Source: Pilaira anomala (Eukaryota > Mucoromycota > Mucoromycetes > Mucorales > Mucoraceae). Taken from it: a stretch of DNA of 64,000 nt. Below, in pieces: positions 23,434 to 34,390 of this stretch. The stretch spans positions 620,001 to 684,000 of the forward strand of contig JAIXMQ010000007.1 of assembly GCA_025716855.1 (NCBI GenBank). The letters run 5' to 3'. How positions within the stretch are numbered: the stretch's first letter is position 1; every line of letters begins with the position of its first letter. Position numbers and translations under genes: made by a program. The notes under the pieces are model-generated. The model did not search any database and was not told the DNA's origin. It was given only the letters and a program-made list of their open reading frames with translations.

Positions 23434-23864
23434 TTAATTTAAGCTGAGGGCATGATTAATTAAAGCCTGCTGCTTCCATGCAAATATCTTGGGTATTTCA
23501 TTGATGTAGGCTACCAACTTTCTTGGTGTAGTCGAGACTTCTATATTTATATCAACGGTTCTGTACATCACACCATTAATATCAACCAATTTTTCAAAGT
23601 AGATTTGATAGCCTATTGTAAAATAAGGATTTAGTTTAATAAATGATTACATAAGAAATATTCTTACCGTTGATGTATCTGAGCTATAGAATATAGATTG
23701 AATACGAAATAAAAAATAGTAAAGGAATTATAAAAATAATCAGACGTAAAATAAGATATGAAAGTTTATGTACATGTCAAAACTGAGTGTAAATCATTAT
23801 TCAGGTCCGTGCTTGTTATTAATGCAGGAAGAGCAATACCAATCATCGTGTCACATTGATCCAT
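23434..23864 (-). pseudogene. Eroded multi-exon gene, family unknown
   Basis: On the minus strand a good last exon (23434-23612, after a CAATAG acceptor) reads GYQIYFEKLVDINGVMYRTV, then DINIEVSTTPRKLVAYINEI, and ends ALINHALSLN. Upstream there is a short open piece with a GTAAGA donor (LRYING). Further up is an ATG-started segment MDQCDTMIGIALPALITSTD. Phases of the upstream pieces do not join cleanly, so the gene is probably broken. Function not recognised. Confidence 0.3.
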
Positions 23865-24156
23865 GTTCAGAGAATTGCGGCCTTAAATAGGTATCGATTA
23901 GGGTGTTTGGAAGAAAACTCTCTCGTGCTCTAAACAAAGATGAGTTAGCTAATTTTACGCGAACAATGAATTACCTCTTTAAAAAGTATCATACAAACCA
24001 TTGACAACAACTATAGCTCAAATAGTAATTTCCAAACAAAAACAAAAAAAAAAAAAAGAACTCACAATTATTTTTTTTTTATGTGTACATGTTTGAAATA
24101 GGTAATTCATTTTATCAACACAGTTTATTCTGTGGCGAAATAAGTGATAATTTCTT

Positions 24157-24217
24157 GCATTTATTTTGACTTTAAGCCAATTATTTTTAAGAAAGTGCCG
24201 AATTCAATAAGCCTGAC
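24157..24217 (-). repeat. Right copy of the 61-bp inverted repeat
   Basis: Inverted partner of 23031-23093. The repeat ends within the first codons of the remaining ubiquitin-like pseudogene sequence, so it marks a breakpoint. Confidence 0.8.
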
Positions 24218-24423
24218 TGTACCGTAAAAGAAGTAAAGGAACTAATTTTCAGCCACAAAAATATGCCTCCTATAGGTTACAGCGTATTCTATTGAACGAA
24301 ATAGAGCTCAAGGACGAATATCATTTGGTGGATTACAAAGTTAATTCTGATAGTACGGTGGTAGTGATCCCTGATTATAAATCTATTATCGATAGTCTCG
24401 AAAATATAGCCCTTATTAATTAA
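24210..24423 (+). pseudogene. 5'-truncated, frameshifted ubiquitin-like gene (copy 1)
   Basis: Only the second ubiquitin-like domain and the C-terminal tail of the family remain. The sequence starts DCTVKEVKELIFSHKNMPP. After one frameshift near 24270-24280 it continues RILLNEIELKDEYHLVDYKV, then NSDSTVVVIPDYKSIIDSLE, to a stop. It aligns with the intact copies at 25558 and 26308 (compare NGIELKDECHLSDYNINSDS). The 5' end is cut at the inverted repeat 24157-24217. Confidence 0.75.
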
Positions 24424-24786
24424 AAAGTTTTTCTTTTTAATAAAATTAACCACAAAGTATACTTTATTATGATTGCAAACATTTTCAAAAAAAAAAAATA
24501 CATACTTATGCCAGACTTCCTTGTTATTGAGTATCTGTATAATAAGTTCTTTGTGTACTACAAATATGAATCTGTTAATTGAAGTATGATTACACAATAT
24601 AATTAGCGTCTTATATAACATCGTACAGAAGATGATTAACACTTTATATTTATTACATGATAGCTTATTTATGTATCAAACATTAAAGTAAGGTATATCG
24701 AGCTTCAATGTAAATAAAAATTATTTAATTCTCTTTGCGACATCCTTTTCTCTCTTATTATCATCAATTGTTGTTAAGAGAGTTAA
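24424..24786. other. Spacer between ubiquitin-like copies
   Basis: AT-rich spacer, no gene seen. Its last ~60 bp, a CT-rich stretch ending CTCTCTTATT..., resembles the leader sequences upstream of the intact copies. Confidence 0.4.
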
Positions 24787-25238
24787 GGTAAAGATACATG
24801 GGAGTCAAAAGTTCTGGTTGGAAGTTGACCCTATTATTCTTCTCGAACTATCAGAAGAAAAATAGAGTATCTTTTTCTGGTATTCCAAGAGCCACTCAAA
24901 TTATATCCTACAATTCTCAAGATATGAGCGAGTATTTACTAACTAATTATTTCTGATTGTCATGTGGTAGACGGAGATGTGTTTAGTATTCGTTTGGATC
25001 CCGAATTATTTATTCTTCGGTGTGTATTAAAGTAGAGGGCTGTTGGTATTATTCGTATACTGTAAAGCCATCTTACACAATTCAGCAAGTAAAAATCATA
25101 ATGTCCGAAGGAACAAGTATTTCACCTAGAATACAGCAGTTTACTTATCACGGAATAGAACTCAAGGATGAATGTCGTTTGCCTGATTACAGCATTAGGT
25201 CGAGTGACGACGCCATAGCACTGCATATTGATTATTAA
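24787..25238 (+). pseudogene. Frameshifted ubiquitin-like gene (copy 2)
   Basis: Full-length copy of the double ubiquitin-like family with several lesions. The ATG is lost; the equivalent position is not a start codon. The first domain begins VKVKIHGSQKFWLEVD, moves frame in the PYYSSRTIRRKIEYL segment, and moves again at FSGIPRATQIISYNS. After a stop it continues VVDGDVFSIRLDPELF. The second domain is intact from 25020: GCWYYSYTVKPSYTIQQVKI, then HGIELKDECRLPDYSIRSSD, to a TAA at 25236-25238. The C-terminal tail of the intact copies is missing. At least three indels make it non-functional as a whole, although the second domain is still open. Confidence 0.75.
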
Positions 25239-25557
25239 CCAATCATAAAAGATTTGAAACGCATTTGCATCATTTTAGAAGAAAAACTTGAGTCATTTAT
25301 TACATAATAATTGAACGAATAGCTTTTTTGTTGATTAATCCGTATACTCTGTAAAAAATTAATTACTATTTATAAAAAGTAATTGTTTGTATCAAAAAAT
25401 ACTAGTCTTTATTTATAGTTACTGAAATGATAAATAGCTTTTTGCGTACTTGGCGCCGCATGAAGTAATCTATTTACTTATACAAATCAAATAAATAAAA
25501 GATTTTTTTCGCCCAAAATTTAATCAATTACTTTTTCTCTATTTCACTTTTTTACTT
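25239..25557. other. Spacer and presumed promoter of ubiquitin-like copy 3
   Basis: AT-rich, ending in a CT-rich tract immediately before the ATG at 25558. No gene seen. Confidence 0.4.
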
Positions 25558-26070
25558 ATGCGAGTCAAGATAAATATTACAGGAAGGGATCCTTTTTGGT
25601 TGGAGGTAGAACCCTATTATTCATTTGAAACAGTCAAAAAAAAGCTAGAACACCTTCACAAAATCCCAAGTGGACAACAGATTTTGTATCACAATTCTGA
25701 AGAAAAATTAAATCATTACACTATATCTCTTAAACAAAGTCTTGTAAAAGATGGAGACACTTTCACAATTCGTATAGATAAAGAATGTTTTGATCTTTCT
25801 TGTCAGACACCAAGACGTACTTTGAATTTACAAGTCAGAGCATCTGATACAATTAAGGTATTAAAACAGGCAGTCTTTAAATTCGAAAACATATGCCCTG
25901 AAATACAATGTATTGTAATGAACGGAATAGAACTAAAAGATGAATGTCATTTGTCAGATTACAATATCAACTCTGATAGTAAAGTAGTAATAAATCCTAA
26001 TTATGGCTCAATCATAAATGATTTAAACTCTATTTCTTCCAGTCTCAAAGAAATAATGCCTATTAATTAA
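25558..26070 (+). CDS. Tandem double ubiquitin-like protein (copy 3)
   Basis: Intronless, 170 aa. Domain 1 covers residues 1-73 (MRVKINITGRDPFWLEVEPY ... KDGDTFTIRI), a ubiquitin-like beta-grasp pattern with the helix ETVKKKLEHLHKI. Domain 2 covers ~88-148 (LNLQVRASDTIKVLKQAVFK ... VMNGIELKDECHLSDYNINS). A tail of about 22 residues, predicted helical (SIINDLNSISSSLKEIMPIN), follows. There is no terminal diglycine, so conjugation like ubiquitin is unlikely. The ATG lies at the expected first strand. Copy 4 starts 237 bp downstream on the same strand. Function unknown; partner binding through ubiquitin-like surfaces is an inference. Confidence 0.72.
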   Translation: MRVKINITGRDPFWLEVEPYYSFETVKKKLEHLHKIPSGQQILYHNSEEKLNHYTISLKQSLVKDGDTFTIRIDKECFDLSCQTPRRTLNLQVRASDTIKVLKQAVFKFENICPEIQCIVMNGIELKDECHLSDYNINSDSKVVINPNYGSIINDLNSISSSLKEIMPIN

Positions 26071-26307
26071 TGGTTTATAAAATAAATAATAGTTTAGCAG
26101 TTTTATCAATAAAATTATGTTTAACGAATAATCAATATGGATGTTTAAATTACAAGCATGCCCAATTGCTTGTTTACCTTAAACGTCGTCTCTTTGAACA
26201 GACCCATTGTGATAAATTTATAATTACGTCAATAACTATTATATTTAACTTGGCGTAAAAGCCTTTATTCCTTTTTCTTTTCTTTTTTCTCTTAAATTAT
26301 TTTTCTT

Positions 26308-26817
26308 ATGCAAGTCAAAATAGTTATAAAAGGAAGAGAGCCTTTTTGGTTGGAAGTTGCACCTTATTATTCGATTTTAATAGTCAAGAGAAAACTAGAA
26401 CATCTTTATGATATTCCAGTGTCCCATCAGTCTATAATTTACAATTCCCAGGCAATAATCAATGAATCAACAATTCTTTCCAAGCACTGTGTGAAAGACG
26501 AAGATACGTTCAAAATTCGCTTAGATTCAGATTTTTTCAATCTTCATTGTAGCGAAACAAAGGAATGCTGGTATGGTCACAAAGTTAAACATTCTTATAC
26601 TATTCGAAAATTAAAGGATATGATCTATGCTGGCAGATACACTCCTCCTCATATGCAAAAACTTATGTTAAATGGACAAGAGCTTGATGATGAACGTAAT
26701 TTGGCTTATTACAACATTACCACGTCTAGTACAATAGTAGTAAATACAAATTTCGAACCCATGGTAAAGAAGTTGCAGTCCATAACATCTATTCTGGAAA
26801 ACATGATTCTGAAGTAA
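26308..26817 (+). CDS. Tandem double ubiquitin-like protein (copy 4)
   Basis: Intronless, 169 aa, closest neighbour and paralogue of the copy at 25558. Domain 1: MQVKIVIKGREPFWLEVAPY, helix LIVKRKLEHLYDI, then CVKDEDTFKIRL. Domain 2: GHKVKHSYTIRKLKDMIYAG, then LMLNGQELDDERNLAYYNIT. The ending is a helical tail (MVKKLQSITSILENMILK) instead of a diglycine. MQVKI resembles the MQIFV start of ubiquitin. It lies 237 bp after copy 3 in the same orientation, with the same type of CT-rich leader. Function unknown. Confidence 0.72.
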   Translation: MQVKIVIKGREPFWLEVAPYYSILIVKRKLEHLYDIPVSHQSIIYNSQAIINESTILSKHCVKDEDTFKIRLDSDFFNLHCSETKECWYGHKVKHSYTIRKLKDMIYAGRYTPPHMQKLMLNGQELDDERNLAYYNITTSSTIVVNTNFEPMVKKLQSITSILENMILK

Positions 26818-27622
26818 TAATATGTATATTGTAATGCATTTCACTTATTCTGTTTAATAAACTTGATCCAATCTGTTTATCATCATGCAAAATTCTAATT
26901 TCTGCTCTCTAATTTTTTTTTGTATTTTTTATTTTTTTAATCGAATTACATGCCTTCAAACATACCTTACTTTTCAATTTTAACAACCACTAGGTTAAGG
27001 TTATTAACTACAAATTTATACGATATCATTTTTCGAACAGATGACGTTCATATTTCTCTATCCATGCATACCAAATAATAAATTGGATTGACTTTGATAG
27101 CAAGGAAATGACGATAGCCCAAATTGTTCCTGCAAACTGCCTATAATCCGCCAAGAACCCAGCTTTAATGACAATTACGTTTTCACATCAATATAATAGA
27201 TAATACAGTATAAGTTATAAGTAAAATAAGTAATTTAATACAAAATAAGGTTGGAATAACAGTTATTTTATTCAAATCTTTCTGTTGTATGTATCATACA
27301 CCTACAACGTCAACTCCGGGATATTTAATAGTAACTAAACCTTAAGTTATTTATAGGGCTGGCTAGATATATTTTCACGATTATTACTAAAAGTGTTGTT
27401 ATTAAGCGTCGCTCATAACATAATCAAAAAAGTATGGCCAGCATTCAGTGTTGATCAAGAAAATTGCGCTAATCCGTCATGAAAAGTAGAAAATCCTTAT
27501 TTCGAACCCAATGAATACAATGACGCGTTGATCGCATAATAAAAACTTTGATTACACAAAACTGGAGAGAAAAACTTCCATTTCTGTGTAATCTATTCAA
27601 TTAGCAGAATCTTTCTCAGCCA

Positions 27623-27670
<48 letters not shown>

Positions 27671-28007
27671 TATTGTCATATCATGTAAAAAGATTAAATT
27701 CCGAATTGGTGAAAACAAAAAGACGTAGGGGTGAATAGTCAGTAGTATTTGTTATAACACATGAAAACATTCATGTTTATTCAAGAAGTAAATAACTTTT
27801 TTTTGTTTTGGTTCTTCATCTCAGCCACTTTCATTCCTTACAAAAAAATAACTTGATTGCCCTGAGCCTCATTTGAAAAGTCACAACACCAAATTTAGTA
27901 TTTTGGTTTAAATTAGCATCAAACTTTTTGTTTGCAAATAAGTTTTGTCCCTTTTTTTTTTTTGCTTTTCTCTTTTTACTTTCTGTACACACATTCTTTA
28001 TCACGCT
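26818..28007. other. Intergenic, upstream of the H+-ATPase gene
   Basis: About 1.2 kb, AT-rich, no gene recognised. It contains the longest homopolymer of the window (42 A at 27626-27667). A T-rich stretch precedes the ATPase start. Confidence 0.5.
27626..27667. repeat. Poly-A tract of 42 bases
   Basis: Uninterrupted run of A. Other long runs are 34024-34062 (A), 39852-39881 (T) and an A-run just inside an ATPase intron near 29947. Such tracts are a general feature of this genome. Confidence 0.9.
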
Positions 28008-29942
28008 ATGGGCAGTTTTCGACCTATAACGGACCAAGAAGATATCACAAATCAATATGCGAATGATTCTGAAGAAGCCGTCCCTTTAACAACAGCCACA
28101 GCAAAACTAGTAGGTGACGAAAAAAACCAAACAGTCATTGACGATGCACCAGCCCATCTCGAACCTTTTCTTCAAACCAAACCAACTTATGGTTTAACAG
28201 AGGACCAAGTTTATGAACGTATGTCCAAGTTTGGTCGAAATGAACTTGTTGAAAAAAAGAGAAATAAACTGTTACACTTTTTATCCTTTTGTAAGTCCAC
28301 CCCTTTTTTTATTTTCAAAAATACTAACATTGTTTTTTATGTGTTACAGTTACGGGCGCTATTTCATATTTAATGATTTTAGCTTTAATATTCACAGCAA
28401 TCACAAGCGACTGGCTTGATTTTTGTATCATTGCCGGCATGTTACTACTAAACGCCATCATTGGATATGTTGAAGAATCCCGTGCAGAAACCTCTATCGA
28501 TTCATTAAAGAATAGTCTCGCCTTACACAGTAAATGTTGGAGAAATGGTCAATTAAAAGAAGTCAAGTCATCCGAAATTGTTGTAGGCGATATCATTGTT
28601 TTACGATTAGGTGATATTGTACCCGCCGATGCAAGATTATTAGGAATAGGCGCTACTGGTGAAGCCATTGAGACAGATATGCAAATCGATCAAAGTTCAT
28701 TGACCGGTGAATCATTACCGTCCAAAAAGAAACCCGGAAGTATCGTCTTTTCTTCTTGCGTAGTGAAGCAAGGTCAACAACAAGCTATTGTAGTGCGTAC
28801 AGGTCCTGATACATTTATTGGAAGAACTGCAAGTCTTATCTCTGTGACAACAGGTTCTGGAAGATTTCAAAAGGTTATCAATTATATTGGTAATTTCTTG
28901 ATTATTATTTCTTGCGTACTTGTGCTTATTATCTTTACACATGAGTTGATAACTGTAAGAGCTCCTGATGGTACCGTCACACAAGCTCAAGTCTTGGATG
29001 CTTTAAAGGAAATGGTTGTACTTACCATCGCAGCGTAAGTTGTTGTATAGAATTAATTTGTATTTAGATCTGTTATATACTTATATACACATACTCTTTT
29101 TTACAGTATTCCAGTTGGTTTACCTACAGTCATGTCAGTAACTATGGCAATCGGTGCAAAACAACTTGCTAAACACCAAGTAATTGTAAAACGACTCACA
29201 GCTGTAGAAGAATTCGCATCTGTCTCTGTCTTATGTAGTGATAAAACAGGCACTCTCACCAAAAATGAGCTTACCTTTGACGAACCTTACGTATCTAAAC
29301 CCTACGATAAAAACGACATCTTACTATACTCTTACCTTGCCTCAGAAGCAGCAACAGACGACCCAATTGAATACGCAATCCGTACAGCAGCCGAAACCTT
29401 TCATCCTCAAGTCATCAATGACGGATCACATAAAGTACAAGGCTACGAAGTCATTTCATTCAAACCATTCAACTCATCTGATAAAACTGCACAAGCTACC
29501 GTGGTCGATATTTCATCTCAAGAAAAATTCCGTGTAGCAAAAGGTGCAACTCAAGTAATTATGCAACTTGTGAAGGGTAACCCCGAAGCCGAAAAGATGA
29601 TTGAAGAATTTGCTGCTCGTGGATTAAGAGCACTAGGTGTAGCACGTACTGTGAACGGTATGGATACATGGGAATTGGTTGGGTTACTTAGTTTAATTGA
29701 TCCACCACGAGATGACTCTGCTCAAACTTTAGCTGAATGTCAATCGTATGGTATCTCTGTCAAGATGATTACTGGTGATCAAGGAATTATAGCAAAAGAA
29801 GTAGCAGGAAGACTTGGAATGGGTCAAAATATTTTGGAAGTAGAAGATTTGATTGATCCTACAAAATCTGAAAAGGAAATTTCGGATTTATGTGTCTTTT
29901 CTGATGGTTTTGCTGGTGTAGTTCCTGGTAAATATACTTTTT

Positions 29943-29980
<38 letters not shown>

Positions 29981-30562
29981 ACTAACATTAATATCATAGA
30001 ACACAAGTTCCATGTGGTCGAAGTGTTACAAAAGAGGGGCTACTTTGTTGCCATGACAGGTGACGGTGTAAACGATGCACCCGCCTTAAAAAAAGCCAAT
30101 GTAGGTATCGCAGTTGCCGGATCCACAGACGCAGCACGTGCAGCAGCCGATATTGTCTTATTAGCTCCTGGTCTCTCTGCCATTATTGACGGTATCAAGG
30201 TATCTCGTGTTATCTTTCAACGTCTTCAATCTTACGCCTTATATCGAATAACATCTACAATTCATTTCTTACTGTTTTTCTTTGTTATTACAATTGCTGA
30301 AGACTGGAAGATGCCACCTGTATTTCTTATTTTGATTTCCTTGTTAAACGACGCAGCCACTTTAATTATGGCAGTAGATAATGTCACTGTTTCTCATACA
30401 CCTAATATGTGGCGTTTACAACTTTTAATCATCCTTTCTTGTGTACTTGCTATTGCTCTTTCTGGATTTTCGTTTGCTCATTTTTATATCTTCCGTGATG
30501 TACTTAAAGTTACACCACCTCAGCTTTCGACTATCATGTATCTTCACATTTCTTCAGGTAAG

Positions 30563-30600
<38 letters not shown>

Positions 30601-31048
30601 CATAATTATCTCATTAACACGCGAGATTATAGCTCCTCATTTCGTCATCTTCTCTACTCGTACACCTGGATTCTGGTGGAAAAGTTTGCCTTCACTCGTA
30701 TTTATTTTAGTTATTATGGGTACGCAGATCATTGCCCTTTTCCTCTCTGTGTATGGTATACCCAACAACCCAAATATTGATGGCATTGGTTGGGTTACAA
30801 GTGTGATTATCTTGGCTATTTCATTTGCCACTTTCTTTGTTATGGATATCATCAAAGTATTTACAATTTACGTGTACGATAAATTCGACAGAACTTCACG
30901 ATCTTCTATTCCTTCATTCGAACCTTCCAAACCTATCAAAGGGACTAAAGCATCTAAATTTGTTCAAAAGCAACAACAACAAAGATCTCGGTTTGGGTAT
31001 GATAGAGCACAACGAAGAGAATCTGTGAGTTCTATCAAGTCATACTAG
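28008..31048 (+). CDS. PMA1: Plasma-membrane-type P-type H+-ATPase
   Basis: P3A-type proton pump that energises the plasma membrane. Exons: 28008-28290, 28350-29034, 29107-29927, 30000-30557 and 30633-31048, 920 aa. The N-terminal cytosolic segment runs to LHFLSF. TM1-2 follow (FTGAISYLMILALIF ... CIIAGMLLLNAIIGY). The actuator loop has TGES. The phosphorylation site is CSDKTGTLTKNEL. The hinge is VAMTGDGVNDAPALKKANVG, and the C-terminal TM bundle follows. The C-terminal tail has RSSIPS- and QQQRSRFGYDRAQRRESVSS-like basic segments, suggesting autoinhibitory or phosphorylation control. Intron 3 starts with a run of nearly 30 A; it would read through in frame as Lys residues if unspliced, but the conserved HKFHVVEVL segment fixes its removal. 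Intron 4 has a long TA repeat. Confidence 0.93.
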
Positions 31049-31251
31049 TATAGATTGCATTTTGTAAATTATTCTCATTGTTATATATATATCCTCCTCC
31101 TCCTTTCATAAATATAAGTTATCAATATTTTTTTTTATTAAAAAAAAATAATTTATCAATTATGTATTATATGTTTTATATACAGACTTTGTACACTTTT
31201 GCTTGTTGAACAGGAACCTATTTTTTTTTCTTTCTTTTTATACAATTTTTT

Positions 31252-33939
31252 TTAAGCAACAAGATGATGTACAGCGCCGGAATCCTTAATAGTTTGTTTA
31301 GCATTTGTACTTATACCAGGACACTGACTAATATTCAATGACTCTAATTTCGCACCGTTTTCCAAAATGGTATTCACACAGGTATCCGTGATACGTACAC
31401 ATCCACGTAAATTTAAAGAGTGAATAGATTCCACTGAATCTGACGGTTTGCTCAATAAAGCACGAATCGAAACATCTGAAACAGCCGCACCACAAAAGCT
31501 TGCATCCAAATCCTCTAATTCAGCCAGCGAGATGAGACCTTCAATGGCATTATCAGACAGCGCACAACAAAAACTAAGTGATAACCGATTTAAACGAGGT
31601 GCTGCTGAAACCAAATGTGCAATGGCTTGATCTGTCAAAAAGCTACAATCGGTTAAATTCAAAGCCTTCAATTGTGGGAACTGAGTGTCTGCCCATTTAA
31701 CAAACCCCTGGTCTGTAATTCGAGTGCATCTTTGAATATTCAATGTAGATAGTGTCTTTGAACAGAATTCAGCTAAATGATTCATGGTCATATCGGATAA
31801 TTTCTTACAATATGATAAAGAGAGTTCAGATAACTCTGGGTATCCACGTTCAGACTTTTCATTGAGTAACTTGAAAATACCTACATCACTGATCTTTCTA
31901 CAATTGGAGAGATCAAGTTTTACAAGCTGAGGGCATGTAGCTGCAAGTAACGTCAAACTTTTATCCGTCAAGAGCCAACATGAATTTAAATCCATCGATT
32001 CTACATTTGGTACGTGTTCGATCAATGTCTTGAAGCCATCATCCGTAATATAAAAACATTGAGATAGATTAAGCTCCCTAACACGAGGGCCTAAATAGGT
32101 GGCAATGGATGCAGCTGTAGTGTCAGTAACATGTTTATTGAAATGACTCAGGTCCACGTAGTGCATGATCCTGTCATTGTGTAACACGAAATCTCTTGTC
32201 TTTTTTGATACACTGGAAAGTTGAATCAAGCTAATAAAATCTAAACGGTTTACGATTCGTTCCAGTATTTCTCCAGAGAGTAGAGCGAATGGACCATCAG
32301 CTGAGAACTGGGACTGTTGAGGTGTGGAGTGAATGGCAGTTTCTATCTTCATTTTTGTAGGCTCTTCTTCTTTTTGGGGTTGCATGGCTTTATTGGCTAA
32401 TGCAACGAGGTGTGGATCAGACCAGATGGCTACACTTCCTCTTCTTTTTCTTGTCTCTACTTTTTTGAGTACATTGGCTGCTGTTGCTGGGAGTAAAGTC
32501 GGGTCTTGATCACTTGTTGTACTACATACTGAACTTGCTTCAATTGAAGGAGAGTGTACTGATGGTTCTTCTGCTGGAGAGTGTGATCCTATAGATAATA
32601 ATAATAATAATAATAATAAAAAGAATTGGAAATAATACTTTATTAGTGGGTCGGTTATCTTATCTTTTCTGTTTTGTTTATATATGTTACCTGAATTATT
32701 TTCTGCTTTATTTAATTGTGAAGCCTATAAAGTTTAAAAAAAAAGAAAAAAGAAAAGAAAGTTTTGGGGGGTTTTTTTTAGAGTCAGGACAAGTAAATAT
32801 CAAATGTCTTTTAAATAAAAATAAAACTCTTACTTTTAACTTCCAGTCGTCTAATGAGTTTTGCGCCATGACTTTAAATTTTTGTTGTAATGTTGGAAAA
32901 CGACTAATGACATTAATAAAGTCAGTTTTTTTCAGGACAAGTAATTCAACAGCGGTTACAGCTCGGACATCAGCAGCACGTGGTGAATTTAATAGGACCG
33001 CGATATCACCAAAGTAATCACCTGCTGTTAACCTAGCAATTGGAGTTGAAGGGTTTGAATCTGTATCCACTACATTTGTTACCTCCGCCGTACCTAAAAT
33101 TATTTTATTTATTTGGACTATTAACATTTCGTACTAGATAAATACTATAAGGGTTGTTAAAAGCTAGCTTACCACTAATGATAAAAAATAATTCCTTTCC
33201 TTGATCTCCTTTACAAAGTATCAAATCATTCGGTGCATAATGACGTGGTTCGACTTTAAGTGAGATCAAATGTAAGAATTCTTCTGGACAGTCTTGTAAA
33301 TAAGGAATCTGATATGTACTAAGTTTTTTAGCCTCCTTAAAAAAAAAAACTTGTCGTCATAATTACCTTATGTAATAAATTTCGAGTACCAGTAAAGTCT
33401 TGTACGTTACGTTCAGTCATAGGCTTTGAACTCACTTTACAATCCGAATTTAAATTCTTACTTTTATAAAGTAAAGCTAATCTTTCTTCTGCTTCAAATC
33501 GTAACATCTTTTCAACCTCTGGATATTGTGGTAATAAAGTCTGTACATCTTCAGCCGTCAATACAGCTACAATACATTTTGTACTTGCAATTACAGTCGC
33601 GGTTCGGGGCATAGAATAAAGTATACCGATTTCTCCAAAACAAGAACCTTTTGGTAACGTAGCATAAATACGTTCAAAATCAGCAGAACACACATCGACA
33701 GATCCACGAAGTAAGAAAAACATGGCTTTGGCTGGTTCTCCTTCTACAATAATCACATCACGTCTACCATAGCTACGTAAGTGCATACAACAGGCTAGTT
33801 TCTCTAAAAAACTTTCATTATTGGTACGTTGGAAAATAGAATGTTGTCGAAGTGAATGTAAAAGTTCTGGTGGAATAGAACGGTCTTCTGTTGTCTCCAT
33901 AGAGGAAGTCCAAACTAATTCTTTTTGTACGTCAATCAT
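31252..33939 (-). CDS. Cyclic-nucleotide-binding / F-box-like / LRR fusion protein
   Basis: One spliced gene of 788 aa joins a cNMP sensor to an SCF-type receptor. Exons on the minus strand: 33367-33939, 33173-33335, 32834-33093, 32691-32724 and 31252-32588, all in phase. Domain CNB1 is at residues ~30-150, with the phosphate-binding cassette FGEIGILYSMPRTATV (Glu and Arg conserved). CNB2 is at ~195-335, with CKGDQGKELFFIISG and FGDIAVLLNSPRAADV (Asp in place of Glu). A low-complexity linker with a KKVETRKRRGSVAIW segment follows; RRGSV fits a PKA site. The F-box-like stretch is at ~443-485 (LSGEILERIVNRLDFISLIQ), and about a dozen leucine-rich repeats (ELNLSQCFYITDDGF type) run to the end. 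Suggested role: cAMP-responsive ubiquitin-ligase receptor (inference). A retained intron would separate the two halves. Confidence 0.82.
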
Positions 33940-34022
33940 GATTATTATATAAAATAAAAAGAAAAAGAAAAAAGAAGAAAAAAGAAAGAAAATAATAAAA
34001 ACAAGACTATTTAAACTTGGGT

Positions 34023-34064
<42 letters not shown>

Positions 34065-34390
34065 GAAACCAAACAAAATAATAATAATAATAAAACAAGC
34101 TTTAAATGATAAAATAATTTCATTAAAATGCATGAATCATTTCCCCCCTCGGGGCTGAATTTTACCATTAAATAAATGTCAAAGAGACCGAGGTTTTCAT
34201 TCAAAAAAGTGAAAACAGATGACAATGATTTATACGATGACGTTTTGAGGTAATACAAGAGCTGCCATTCAATCCAAAATCCATCATGGTTGCTTCATGC
34301 ATAAAAAAAAAAATCTAGATCATAAAAGATAAAAAAAAAAAAAAGCCCACCCAAACTATATAAAGTTATTTCATCTCTCTCTTTTTATTA
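33940..34390. other. Intergenic, presumed promoter of the cNMP/F-box/LRR gene
   Basis: Contains the 39-base A run at 34024-34062 and a short CT-rich stretch after 34370. No gene seen. Confidence 0.5.

Noticed and set aside
27626..27667. Poly-A tract as a retroposon tail
   Set aside because: No upstream reverse-transcriptase sequence, gene copy or target duplication; similar tracts occur throughout the window.
29928..29999. Poly-Lys insertion in the ATPase
   Set aside because: A GTAAAT donor, CTAAC branch site and CATAG acceptor flank it; removal restores the conserved HKFHVVE segment.
30541..30632. Open TA-repeat segment (YIYIYI) inside the ATPase
   Set aside because: Canonical GT-AG borders and the continuity of the membrane domain show it is an intron.
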